Notes under the pieces: model-generated
Database searches by the model: none
What the model saw: only the letters and a program-made list of their open reading frames with translations
What the model was told of the DNA's origin: nothing
Source of the DNA: Bacteroidales bacterium
GTDB lineage: Bacteria; Bacteroidota; Bacteroidia; Bacteroidales; UBA932
DNA length: 49,701 nucleotides
Assembly: GCA_017471085.1 (NCBI GenBank)
Contig: JAFUWW010000045.1
Coordinates: 1-49,701 of the forward strand
Direction of reading: 5' to 3'
Made by a program: the position numbers and the translations under genes
Part shown: positions 8,231 to 16,411 of the stretch, piece by piece
Layout: each line of letters opens with the position of its first letter
How positions within the stretch are numbered: position 1 is the stretch's first letter

Positions 8231-8751
8231 GAAAGTTCGTCACATTTTTGTCCTGCCTGGCGCTGTGCGCCCTTGCATCGGCCCAGAATGCCGATCTGCT
8301 GGTCCGGATCCGGGAAGCCAACCTGAAGAATACCCTGGAGGCGTCCTTCACTCAGGTACGCCATTCACCCATGCTCTCCGAAGATTTGAAGAGCGAGGGC
8401 TATGTGGCCCTGCAAGCCCCGGACAAAGTGCATTGGGAAGTGCTTAAACCCGTTTCCAGGGTGACTGTTTTCAATGGGGACATCCCCCAGGCAGGCCGGC
8501 GTTTCCGGCTTCCCTCGGAAAAAGATTTCACGGTCTCCTCGCTGGAAGACGGGAAAGAGCAGACGCTGATCCTGAAACCTGTCCGCCGCGACCTGCAGCA
8601 GCTCTTCAGCCAGATTGTCCTGAAGATAGACCCGGCCACGCTCTCCGTGCGTTCCGTCCTCCTCAGCGGCCTGGACGGAGACTGGACCCAGATCACTTTC
8701 TCCAAGGTGAAGACCGATGTGCCTCTGGACCAGGCCCTGTTTGTGAGATAA
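8227..8751 (+). CDS. LolA-like periplasmic lipoprotein/lipid carrier
   Basis: A 174-residue exported protein. The N-terminus MRKFVTFLSCLALCALASAQ is a clear signal peptide with cleavage after ASA. The mature part has the LolA-fold pattern: LEASFTQVRHSPMLSE, then GYVALQAPDKVHWEV, and a C-terminal LDQALFV. LolA-like proteins are a fixed part of aryl polyene loci and probably chaperone the lipidated pigment across the periplasm. ATG 8227 is preferred over an upstream start at 8179 because it gives the signal peptide and overlaps the previous stop by ATGA. Confidence 0.85.
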   Translation: MRKFVTFLSCLALCALASAQNADLLVRIREANLKNTLEASFTQVRHSPMLSEDLKSEGYVALQAPDKVHWEVLKPVSRVTVFNGDIPQAGRRFRLPSEKDFTVSSLEDGKEQTLILKPVRRDLQQLFSQIVLKIDPATLSVRSVLLSGLDGDWTQITFSKVKTDVPLDQALFVR

Positions 8752-8752
8752 T

Positions 8753-9124
8753 ATGCTGGAAGGTCTTTTATATCAAACGGTTGAATTACAGCCGGAGCCG
8801 TTGTCGGCCACGGTGCGCCTGTTGCCGGAGAGCCCTGTGTACAAGGCTCATTTCCCGGGCTATCCCATTACGCCCGGCGTAACGCTGGTGCAGATGGGGC
8901 TGGAACTTCTGGGTGCCCTCAAAGGACGGTCATTCCGTCTTGCCGGCGCCAAGGGCATCAAATTCCTGGTGCCGGTGCTGCCTGCGGAGGATACCCGCCT
9001 CCGCTATGTTTTTGCCGATGCCGGCGACGGCAACTGGAACATCGACCTGCTGGCCGCCGACGGTACCCTCTGCGCCAGGATGCAGTGTTTCCTGGAACCG
9101 GCACAGAATGAATCCCTTACCTGA
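8753..9124 (+). CDS. Second hot-dog dehydratase (FabZ/ApeI-like)
   Basis: A 123-residue hot-dog protein. The FabZ active-site block is visible as KAHFPGYPITPGVT with the catalytic His, and a glutamate in the following helix (MGLELL). It may be a dehydratase or a thioesterase for the polyene intermediates; the family does not decide this. ATG 8753 lies 1 nt after the LolA-like stop. Downstream there is a 57-nt gap before the glycosyltransferase, one of the few gaps in this operon. Confidence 0.82.
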   Translation: MLEGLLYQTVELQPEPLSATVRLLPESPVYKAHFPGYPITPGVTLVQMGLELLGALKGRSFRLAGAKGIKFLVPVLPAEDTRLRYVFADAGDGNWNIDLLAADGTLCARMQCFLEPAQNESLT

Positions 9125-9181
9125 AGCCCTGCTACGAGATGACTGCGGAGGTTATAGCGTAAACGCTTAAAAGATAAAGAC

Positions 9182-9919
9182 TTGCATAATAACGATACCA
9201 TAGTTTTAATTCCTACTTACAACAACGCCGGGACGCTGGAAGATGTCGTGCGCCGGACCCTTGCACAAGGGTTGCCGGTGCTGGTTGTGGACGATGGCAG
9301 TACGGACGCGACGGCGCAGCTTCTGCAGTCGCTTCGGGCAGAGTTTCCCGACTTGCAGGTTGTCACGCACCCGGAAAACCGGGGGAAGGGACATGCGCTG
9401 AAAACGGGATTTCTGGAGGCGGAGCGCATGGGCTACGACTATGTGCTCACCCTGGATGCGGACGGGCAGCATGCGCCGGAAGACATTCCGGTACTGCTCG
9501 CGGCCAAGGGAAAGAACACCCTGGTTGTTGGAAGCCGGAACATCCAGGCCGACGGCATGGCCGGGTCCAGCACGTTCGCCAACCGTTTTTCCAACTTCTG
9601 GTTTACGCTCTACACCTGGGTGAAACTGCCCGATACCCAGACCGGATATAGGCTCTATCCGCTGCATCGCCTGCCGTCACTGGGCCTTTTGAGCGCCCGC
9701 TATGAGGCGGAACTGACCCTGTTGGTTTTCTCGGCCTGGAGGGGGCTGAAACTGGTTCCTGTCCCCGTGAACGTGTTTTATCCGGAAGACAGGGTCACGC
9801 ATTTTCACCCGGTCAAGGATTTCACACGCATCAGCGTGCTCAATACGCTTCTGCTTTTCGTGGCGCTTTTCTATGGGTATCCCCGCATGATTTTGCATTC
9901 TTTCAGGAAAAATTTGTAA
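9182..9919 (+). CDS. Glycosyltransferase family 2
   Basis: About 245 residues with a GT-A fold: VLIPTYN at the start, VDDGSTDAT near 35-43, and the metal-binding LDADGQ segment near 94-99. It ends in a hydrophobic helix. It resembles polyprenyl-phosphate mannosyl/glucosyl transferases of the DPM1 type, which are common in aryl polyene clusters and may glycosylate the lipid anchor. The only usable in-frame start after the upstream stop is TTG 9182, which places the family motif VLIPTYN right at the N-terminus. The stop codon lies inside the promoter of the next gene. Confidence 0.87.
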   Translation: MHNNDTIVLIPTYNNAGTLEDVVRRTLAQGLPVLVVDDGSTDATAQLLQSLRAEFPDLQVVTHPENRGKGHALKTGFLEAERMGYDYVLTLDADGQHAPEDIPVLLAAKGKNTLVVGSRNIQADGMAGSSTFANRFSNFWFTLYTWVKLPDTQTGYRLYPLHRLPSLGLLSARYEAELTLLVFSAWRGLKLVPVPVNVFYPEDRVTHFHPVKDFTRISVLNTLLLFVALFYGYPRMILHSFRKNL

Positions 9920-9924
9920 ATTTG
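9892..9924 (+). promoter_or_regulatory. Internal promoter before the exporter gene
   Basis: TTTG at 9892-9895, 21 nt, then TAAATTTG at 9917-9924: a strong Bacteroidetes-type promoter overlapping the end of the glycosyltransferase gene. Transcription would start near 9931, giving a leader of about 18 nt before GTG 9949. Confidence 0.6.
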
Positions 9925-9948
9925 TAATTTACAAGTGCGACTATACCT

Positions 9949-12900
9949 GTGAAGAATCTGGTTCTTCGAATATACGATTATCTATCTGCCCATAAGCGGG
10001 TGGCGGCTGCCATCTTGTTCGTGGTGCTCGCTCTCAGCGTGGTCAGTCTTCTCCGTCTTGATTTCCAGGAAGATATCTCGGATTTCCTGCCCAGGGAACA
10101 GCAGGAGCAGCTGAGCGGGACCGAAGGCCAGGAGAGGATGGCCGTCCTGTTCACGGGAGGAACCCTGGATGAGAAGCTGGATGCCATGTATTCGTTCGAG
10201 GAGCGCTGGAACGAGGCCCATCCGGACATCCCCGTATCGGCCCAGGCGGAGAGCGACCAGGTGCTGGATGTCTTCTCTTTCATCAACACCAACTGGCCCT
10301 ATTTCCTGCAGGAGCAGGATTATGCCCGCATGGATTCCCTGCTTGCGCTGCCGGAATATGTCTCCAGGTCGATGGCAGAGAACAAAATGGCTTTCTACGG
10401 CGGCTCTTCCATCCAGGAACGCTATCTGCGGACGGACCCGCTGCATCTGTACAGCCCCGTGTTGCAGCGTTTCCAGGTCCTGAGCACCGGGAACCGCCTG
10501 GAAGACGGCTGCCTGTTCACGGAAGACGGCACGACGGGCATCCTTTTCTTCGATTCCCCCTATGGCGGCAGCGAGACCGGCAAGAATGCCGGACTGGTGC
10601 AGCAGCTGGCCAGGATCAAAGCAGAAACTGCCGCCGCTTTCCCGGAAGTCACCGTCACCTCTACCGGCGGCCCGGAAGTGGCTGTGGAGAATGCCGGCCG
10701 CATCAAGAAAGATTCCATCCTGGCACTGGCCCTTGCGGCCATCCTTATCTGCATCGTCCTGTGGTTCAGCTACAAACGCCTGGCCGATGTGCTGTGGATC
10801 CTCATTTCCATCGCTGCGGGCGCCCTCTTCGCACTGGGCATCATCGCCCTTTTCAGAAGCAGTGTGAGCATCATCGTCCTGGGCATCGGATGCACCATCA
10901 TCGGCATTGCCGTGAATTATCCGCTGCACTATGTAGACCATCTCAAGTATCAGGCCGACAAGCGGAAAGCCCTGGCGGAGCAGGTGAACCCGCTGCTGGT
11001 GGGCAACATCACCACCGTGGGCGCCTTCCTCAGCCTGCTGCTTCTCAAGGCCGAAGCCCTGCACGACTTCGGCTTCATCGGAGCCATGATGCTGGTGGGC
11101 ACTATCCTGTTCGTGCTGGTTTTCCTGCCGGTGTTCGTCCCGCCGGCAAAAAAGGAACGGAACGCCATCAAACTGGATATCGACTCCCGCATCCACCTGG
11201 GTGCCGCCGCACGCAAGGTGCTGTTCGGGGCTTTCCTGGTCCTGACCGCGCTGCTGGTTTATTTCGGCGGCCGTGTCCGTTTCGATGCAGACCTTCACCA
11301 TATCAATTACATGACCCCCGAGCAGGAGGCCGGCTTTGCCGTGTTGGAAAGCATGCGCCCGGATGCGTCGGCCTTCCCGGTCCCTGCCATGGAGGAGCAG
11401 CAGGCACGGATCGACCTCTGGAACCATTTCTGGGAGCGCCATGCCGATGTCCCGGACCAGCTGATCGATGCCGGTCTGGAGCAGGGCTTCACCGCCCATG
11501 CCTTCCAGCCTTTCTTCGACGCGCTTGACAAAGAATGGACGCCGCAGGAAAGGACCTATTTCCAGGCGGTGGATTTTGCGCCGGAAAGCAGCGCCGCCCA
11601 GGCGCTGGTGCAGTCGCTGCAGGAAGATTTCGACACCATCGGCCTGCTGTGCTCGTTGATTGTCTTCTTCTTCCTATGGTTCAGTTTCGGTTCCCTGGAG
11701 CTTTCGCTGGTCAGCTTCCTGCCTCTGGCGGTGAGCTGGTTATGGATTCAGGGAATTATGGGTATCACGGGCCTTTCTTTCAATATCGTCAACATCATCC
11801 TGGCCACGTTCATCTTCGGCCAGGGCGACGATTACTCCATCTTCATCACGGAAGGCCTTATGTATGAACGGGCTACGGGAAAGAGAATCCTGCATTCCTA
11901 CAAGAACGCCGTGATGCTCAGCGCCATCATCATGTTCGTGGGCATCGGCGCCCTGGTGGTGGCCCGTCATCCGGCCATGCGCTCGCTGGGACTGGTGACC
12001 GTGATCGGCATGTTCACCGTGGTGCTCATGGCCTATTATCTGCCCCCGCTGGTGTTCCGCCGGCTCACCACCCGGAAAGGGGAGCAGCGGAAGGTCCCCG
12101 TGACGCTGGGACAGATTCTCCGTACCGTCTTCATCAGCCTGGTGATGGTACTCGCGATGCTCCTGCTCTCACTTTGGGCATGGCTATATCTTCTGACCGG
12201 GAAAAACAGCGAAAAGAAGCATCTCCGTTTCCATAAGCTCATTCACAGGCTTTCCACATGGGCTGTACACTGCATTCCCGGTTGCAGCTATCAACTGTTC
12301 AATCCGCACGACGAAGATTTCTCGAAGCCGGCCATTTATATCTGCAACCATCAGAGCCATCTGGATGTACTGCCTATCCTGGCGCTGCATCCCAAGCTCA
12401 TTTTCCTCACCAATGACTGGGCCTGGAATTTCCCCCTTTACAGGGCTGTGGTGCGGGCTGCGGAGTTTTATCCCACTTCCTGGGGCTTGTCCAAGGGGGC
12501 TTCCCACATCCGCGACCTCGTTGCCAGAGGGTATTCCATCGTCGCTTTCGTGGAAGGAACGCGCAGTCTGGACAGCACGGGCATCCAGCGTTTCCACCGC
12601 GGACCGTTCCTGGCGGCCCGTGAGCTGGGACTGGACATCCTGCCGCTTTGCCTGCACGGGGCCGGATTCGCCCTTCCCAAGCACGATTTCATGCTCCGCA
12701 AGGCCGGTATCTCCCTGGAAGTAGGGAAGCGTGTCTCCATCCCGGCCGATGCCAACCTGGGCGAATTTACCCGCGGCATCCGCCATTTCTACAACACCTG
12801 GTATGCCGATATCCGCCGTACCCGTGAGAACGCCTCCTACTGCGCCCAATGGGTCCGCTACCAGTACCTTTACAAGGGACACGACGCCCTGGCCGAATGC

Positions 12901-13140
12901 CGTCAGGTACTCTGTAAAGAAACGTATGCCAAGGTCGACGCCCTGCAGGCGGAGACCCTGGTGATTGGAAACGCCGGCTGCGGCGTATATGCCCTTCTGG
13001 CGGCCCTGTCCCATCCGGACATGCAAGTGACCGCCTATGAGGCCGATGAAGAAAAATATCTTACGGCAGTGCGCTGCAGCGGCGTTCCTGCCAATCTTAC
13101 CTATGTGAACGGACCGGCTCCGGAGGAGGGTGGGGAATGA
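9949..13140 (+). CDS. MMPL/RND exporter fused to a PlsC-type acyltransferase with a C-terminal Rossmann remnant
   Basis: A 1063-residue fusion. Residues 1-745 form an MMPL-family exporter: one helix at about 16-36, a periplasmic domain, a block of helices, a second periplasmic domain from about 430, and a second helix block ending near 745. Residues about 760-985 are a PlsC-like acyltransferase with the HX4D motif NHQSHLD near 799-805 and EGTRS near 869-873. Residues about 985-1063 hold a methyltransferase-like motif I (VIGNAGCGVYA near 1005) and an acidic TAYEAD, but the domain stops before a complete fold. Export of a lipidated polyene coupled to acylation is the likely role. The GTG start fits the promoter just upstream. 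Confidence 0.88.
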   Translation: MKNLVLRIYDYLSAHKRVAAAILFVVLALSVVSLLRLDFQEDISDFLPREQQEQLSGTEGQERMAVLFTGGTLDEKLDAMYSFEERWNEAHPDIPVSAQAESDQVLDVFSFINTNWPYFLQEQDYARMDSLLALPEYVSRSMAENKMAFYGGSSIQERYLRTDPLHLYSPVLQRFQVLSTGNRLEDGCLFTEDGTTGILFFDSPYGGSETGKNAGLVQQLARIKAETAAAFPEVTVTSTGGPEVAVENAGRIKKDSILALALAAILICIVLWFSYKRLADVLWILISIAAGALFALGIIALFRSSVSIIVLGIGCTIIGIAVNYPLHYVDHLKYQADKRKALAEQVNPLLVGNITTVGAFLSLLLLKAEALHDFGFIGAMMLVGTILFVLVFLPVFVPPAKKERNAIKLDIDSRIHLGAAARKVLFGAFLVLTALLVYFGGRVRFDADLHHINYMTPEQEAGFAVLESMRPDASAFPVPAMEEQQARIDLWNHFWERHADVPDQLIDAGLEQGFTAHAFQPFFDALDKEWTPQERTYFQAVDFAPESSAAQALVQSLQEDFDTIGLLCSLIVFFFLWFSFGSLELSLVSFLPLAVSWLWIQGIMGITGLSFNIVNIILATFIFGQGDDYSIFITEGLMYERATGKRILHSYKNAVMLSAIIMFVGIGALVVARHPAMRSLGLVTVIGMFTVVLMAYYLPPLVFRRLTTRKGEQRKVPVTLGQILRTVFISLVMVLAMLLLSLWAWLYLLTGKNSEKKHLRFHKLIHRLSTWAVHCIPGCSYQLFNPHDEDFSKPAIYICNHQSHLDVLPILALHPKLIFLTNDWAWNFPLYRAVVRAAEFYPTSWGLSKGASHIRDLVARGYSIVAFVEGTRSLDSTGIQRFHRGPFLAARELGLDILPLCLHGAGFALPKHDFMLRKAGISLEVGKRVSIPADANLGEFTRGIRHFYNTWYADIRRTRENASYCAQWVRYQYLYKGHDALAECRQVLCKETYAKVDALQAETLVIGNAGCGVYALLAALSHPDMQVTAYEADEEKYLTAVRCSGVPANLTYVNGPAPEEGGE

Positions 13141-14012
13141 AAAAGAAAGGACTTATAGCGATGCTTCTCCTGCTGGTCTGCACCTTCTGTGCCGCCCAGG
13201 AGAATATCTGGGAGGGAACAGCCTGCAAGGCGAAGGTGACCATGACTGCCTATCTTCCGGAAGGAGAGCCCCGGGCCGCCGTCATCGTCTGCCCCGGAGG
13301 CAGTTACCATTGGCATGACCTGGAGGCCGAGGGCGTCTCCGTAGCCCGTTGGCTGGCGTCGGAAGGGATTGCCGCATACGTGCTGCAGTACCGTGTGGCG
13401 GGGAAATTTGAGTTCGCGGCCAAATACAGAATCCTTTTCCGCGGCCGGCGGCATCCGGACATGATTGCGGACTTGCAGCGGGCCATCCAGCTGGTGCGGC
13501 AGCGCACGGACTGTCCGCTGGGCGTCATGGGGTTTTCGGCCGGCGGCCATCTGGTCATGTCCTCCGGAGAGTTTTATGCGACCAATTTCATGGAGCGTTA
13601 CGGTGTCACCCCCCAGGTGCCCCTCCGTCCGGATTTCGTGGTTCCGGTTTATCCGGTAGTCACCCTCTCGGATGCCCGATATGTGCACAAGCGCTCCCGC
13701 CTGGGACTTCTGGCGGAACCCCGGGTCCGCAACCAGGCTCTCCGCGACTCCCTCTCTCTGGAAATGCATGTGAAGGCCGGCACGCCGCCCGTCTTCCTGC
13801 TCAACTGCAAGGACGACCCCATCGTTGACTATCACAACAGCGAACTCCTGGATTCGGCCCTGTCGGCCGCCGGGATTCCGCATGTATATACGCAATACAC
13901 CACCGGCGGCCACGGCTTCGGCGCCGACGCTTCCCGGCAGAATGAGGAGACATCGGCCTGGCAGGAGAGTTTCATGGAGTGGCTGGCCCAGCTCTTGAAA
14001 AAAAACGACTAA
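13137..14012 (+). CDS. Secreted alpha/beta hydrolase, acetyl-esterase-like (BD-FAE/Aes type)
   Basis: A 291-residue exported esterase. A signal peptide covers residues 1-20 (cleavage near FCAAQE). The HGG-like oxyanion loop is CPGGSYH; the nucleophile is Ser134 in GFSAGGH; the acid is Asp226 or Asp227 in NCKDDPIV; the histidine is His259 in TTGGHGFG. The closest families are acetyl xylan esterase-like or feruloyl esterase-like hydrolases. Its start overlaps the exporter stop (ATGA), so it is translated with the exporter and probably trims or deacylates the product in the periplasm; that is inference. Confidence 0.82.
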   Translation: MKKKGLIAMLLLLVCTFCAAQENIWEGTACKAKVTMTAYLPEGEPRAAVIVCPGGSYHWHDLEAEGVSVARWLASEGIAAYVLQYRVAGKFEFAAKYRILFRGRRHPDMIADLQRAIQLVRQRTDCPLGVMGFSAGGHLVMSSGEFYATNFMERYGVTPQVPLRPDFVVPVYPVVTLSDARYVHKRSRLGLLAEPRVRNQALRDSLSLEMHVKAGTPPVFLLNCKDDPIVDYHNSELLDSALSAAGIPHVYTQYTTGGHGFGADASRQNEETSAWQESFMEWLAQLLKKND

Positions 14013-14013
14013 T

Positions 14014-15309
14014 ATGGATATAGAGTTCAAAACCCCGGAAGAAATCAAGGCATTTCAGGAAGATTTGCTGGCGACGGCTTTGCAATACCTGCAGGCTCAT
14101 TCCGTTTATTATCAGCGGATGTTCGAAAAGTATCATATCGACATTTCCCGCATCCGGACCATCGAGGACCTGCAGAAGATTCCTTTCACCGAAAAGAAGG
14201 ATCTGCAGCTGTTCAACGAGGAATTCCTGTGCTGCCCCAAGTCCAAGATCGTGGATTACGTCACCACATCCGGCACCCTGGGCGATCCGGTTACCTTCGG
14301 ATGCACCGAAAAGGACCTGCAGCGGCTGGCCTACAACGAGAAGAAGAGTTTCGCTTGCGCAGGTGTGAAGCCCGGCGACATCGTCCAGCTCATGACCACT
14401 ATCGACAAGCGGTTCATGGCCGGCCTGGCCTATTTCCTGGGCATCCGGGAACTGGGCGCCAGCATCATCCGCGTGGGCAACGGAATCCCCGAACTGCAGT
14501 GGGACACCATCCAGCGGCTGAAACCGGACACCCTCATGTGCGTTCCGTCATTCATCCTGCGTCTCATCCAATATGCCGAAGAGCACGGCATCGACTACCG
14601 GAATTCTTCCGTGAAGCGGATCATCGGCATCGGCGAGGGACTCAGGGACCTGCATTTCGACCTGAACCTGCTGGGCCGTCGCATCAGGGAGAAATGGGAT
14701 GTGGAGCTGTTTGCTACCTACTCGTCCACGGAAATGGGTGCCACGTTCTCCGAGTGTCCTTACGGCTGCGGCGGCCACGTACATCCGGAACTGATCATCG
14801 TCGAGATCATCGGCGAGAACAATCTGCCTGTTCCCGACGGTGAGGTAGGGGAGATCGTGGTGACTACGCTGGGGGTGGAAGGAATGCCGCTGCTACGTTT
14901 CCGTACCGGAGATATGGCCGCCAAGATTACCGAGCAGTGTAAGTGTGGCCGATACAGTTACCGCCTTACTCCGCTGGTGGGCAGGAAGAACAATATGATC
15001 AAACTGAAAGGCACCACGCTGTATCCGCCGGCAGTGAACGATGTGCTGGACAATACCCCGTATATCGAGAACTATGTGGTGGTCGTCCAGGACAGCGAGG
15101 CCGGCACCGACGATGTGGTGGTGAAGCTCGGACTCAAGTTCGAGCCGGAATTCGATCCCGTGAAAGACCTGAAAGACCGCTTCCGTTCCCGGATCCGCGT
15201 GGCTCCGCGCATCGAAATCCTTCCCAAAGAAGAAGTTGCCCGCATCAACTATCCCGCCAAGTCCCGCAAGCCCGTTAAGTTCATTGATAACCGTTCCAAA
15301 AATGTTTGA
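14014..15309 (+). CDS. PaaK-like AMP-dependent acyl-CoA/acyl-ACP ligase
   Basis: A 431-residue adenylate-forming enzyme of the phenylacetate-CoA ligase family. The adenylate-binding loop TTSGTLGDP is near 86-94, YSSTEMGA near 237-244, FRTGDMA near 296-302, and the C-terminal swivel domain contains GRKNNMIKLKG. A cysteine cluster around ECPYGCGGH and CKCG suggests a bound zinc, as in PaaK relatives. It probably activates the aromatic starter acid (hydroxybenzoate, hydroxycinnamate or phenylacetate-like) for the polyene. It starts 1 nt after the esterase stop and overlaps the next gene by 8 bp. Confidence 0.87.
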   Translation: MDIEFKTPEEIKAFQEDLLATALQYLQAHSVYYQRMFEKYHIDISRIRTIEDLQKIPFTEKKDLQLFNEEFLCCPKSKIVDYVTTSGTLGDPVTFGCTEKDLQRLAYNEKKSFACAGVKPGDIVQLMTTIDKRFMAGLAYFLGIRELGASIIRVGNGIPELQWDTIQRLKPDTLMCVPSFILRLIQYAEEHGIDYRNSSVKRIIGIGEGLRDLHFDLNLLGRRIREKWDVELFATYSSTEMGATFSECPYGCGGHVHPELIIVEIIGENNLPVPDGEVGEIVVTTLGVEGMPLLRFRTGDMAAKITEQCKCGRYSYRLTPLVGRKNNMIKLKGTTLYPPAVNDVLDNTPYIENYVVVVQDSEAGTDDVVVKLGLKFEPEFDPVKDLKDRFRSRIRVAPRIEILPKEEVARINYPAKSRKPVKFIDNRSKNV

Positions 15310-16411
15310 CGATATCCGCCCTTACGTAGATGCCGAGATTCCCGCCGCCATGCAGCGGATCGTGGCCGACAAGTATTTCCCCCTGGTGTGCGACTATCTC
15401 TTCCCCGGACGCCCGGTGCAGGGACTGGCGGCCCTTCTGGGCAGCTGCCGCACCGTGACTGACTTCCAGGTGAAGGTGATGCACGATGCCATCATGGCCA
15501 TTGCCGACAAGACCACTTCCGGCCTTACGGTGGAAGGCATGGAGCGGCTGGATCCCACGAAAGAGTACCTGTTCGTTTCCAACCACCGTGACATCATGAT
15601 GGACGCCGCCTTCTTCGACGTGCTGCTGTACGATGCGGGCAGAAAGACCTGTGAGATCACGTTCGGGGCCAACCTGATGCACGGCCAGATGGTGCTGGAC
15701 GTAGGCCGGAGCAACAAGATGTTCCGGGTGGAGCGCCCTACGACGGTGTCGTCGCCCCGGGATTTCCTGATCAAGTCCAAGTATCTGTCGGAATATATCC
15801 GCTATACCATCACTCAGAAAAAGGAATCCGTCTGGATTGCGCAGCGAAACGGCCGCACCAAAGACGGAATGGATGCCACGGACCAGGGAATCGTGAAGAT
15901 GTTCGGCCTGTCCGGAACCTCCGACAGGGTGCATTCGATGGCGGAACTGAACATCTGCCCGCTCAGCATTTCCTACGAATGGGAGCCGTGCGACGTGCTC
16001 AAGGCGCTGGAACTGTATGCCCGTTCTTCGGGACAACCCTATATCAAGAAGCCGGGAGAAGATTTCAACAGCATCCTTACCGGCATCCAGCAGCAGAAGG
16101 GACGCGTGCATATTGAAGTTTGCAAACCCCTCTCCGAGGAAGAGATGGAACCGCTGCGTCACCTTCCCGCCGCCGCGTTTAACCGCGAAGTTGCCTCCCT
16201 GATTGACTCCCGCATCCTTCCCGCCTACAGGCTGTATCCCAACGCGTATATCGCGGCGGACATCCTTTCCGTCAAGCGTTCCTACGGTTATACTCCTTCC
16301 GAGTATAAAGCCTTCCAGGAGCATCTGGCCCCTTTGAAGGATTACCCGGAAGAACTCCGCGACATCCTCCTGCACATTTACGCGAACCCGCTTCTGAGAA
16401 GGAATCAATAG
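15302..16411 (+). CDS. Glycerolipid-type acyltransferase (PlsC superfamily)
   Basis: A 369-residue acyltransferase with the motif SNHRDIMMD near 103-111 in place of the classic NHxxxxD, and a conserved basic AQRNGRTKDG near 180-189. Bacteroidetes have many proteins of this type annotated as glycerol acyltransferase; I infer a role in lipid attachment of the polyene. ATG 15302 gives a typical MFDDIRPYV start and overlaps the ligase stop; an in-frame start at 15236 would lie deep inside the ligase gene. Its stop overlaps the convergent nucleoside kinase gene by 7 bp. Confidence 0.8.
   Translation: MFDDIRPYVDAEIPAAMQRIVADKYFPLVCDYLFPGRPVQGLAALLGSCRTVTDFQVKVMHDAIMAIADKTTSGLTVEGMERLDPTKEYLFVSNHRDIMMDAAFFDVLLYDAGRKTCEITFGANLMHGQMVLDVGRSNKMFRVERPTTVSSPRDFLIKSKYLSEYIRYTITQKKESVWIAQRNGRTKDGMDATDQGIVKMFGLSGTSDRVHSMAELNICPLSISYEWEPCDVLKALELYARSSGQPYIKKPGEDFNSILTGIQQQKGRVHIEVCKPLSEEEMEPLRHLPAAAFNREVASLIDSRILPAYRLYPNAYIAADILSVKRSYGYTPSEYKAFQEHLAPLKDYPEELRDILLHIYANPLLRRNQ

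Noticed and set aside
9110..9172. A 20-codon mini-frame before the glycosyltransferase
   Set aside because: Too short and without any known counterpart; the glycosyltransferase starts at TTG 9182.
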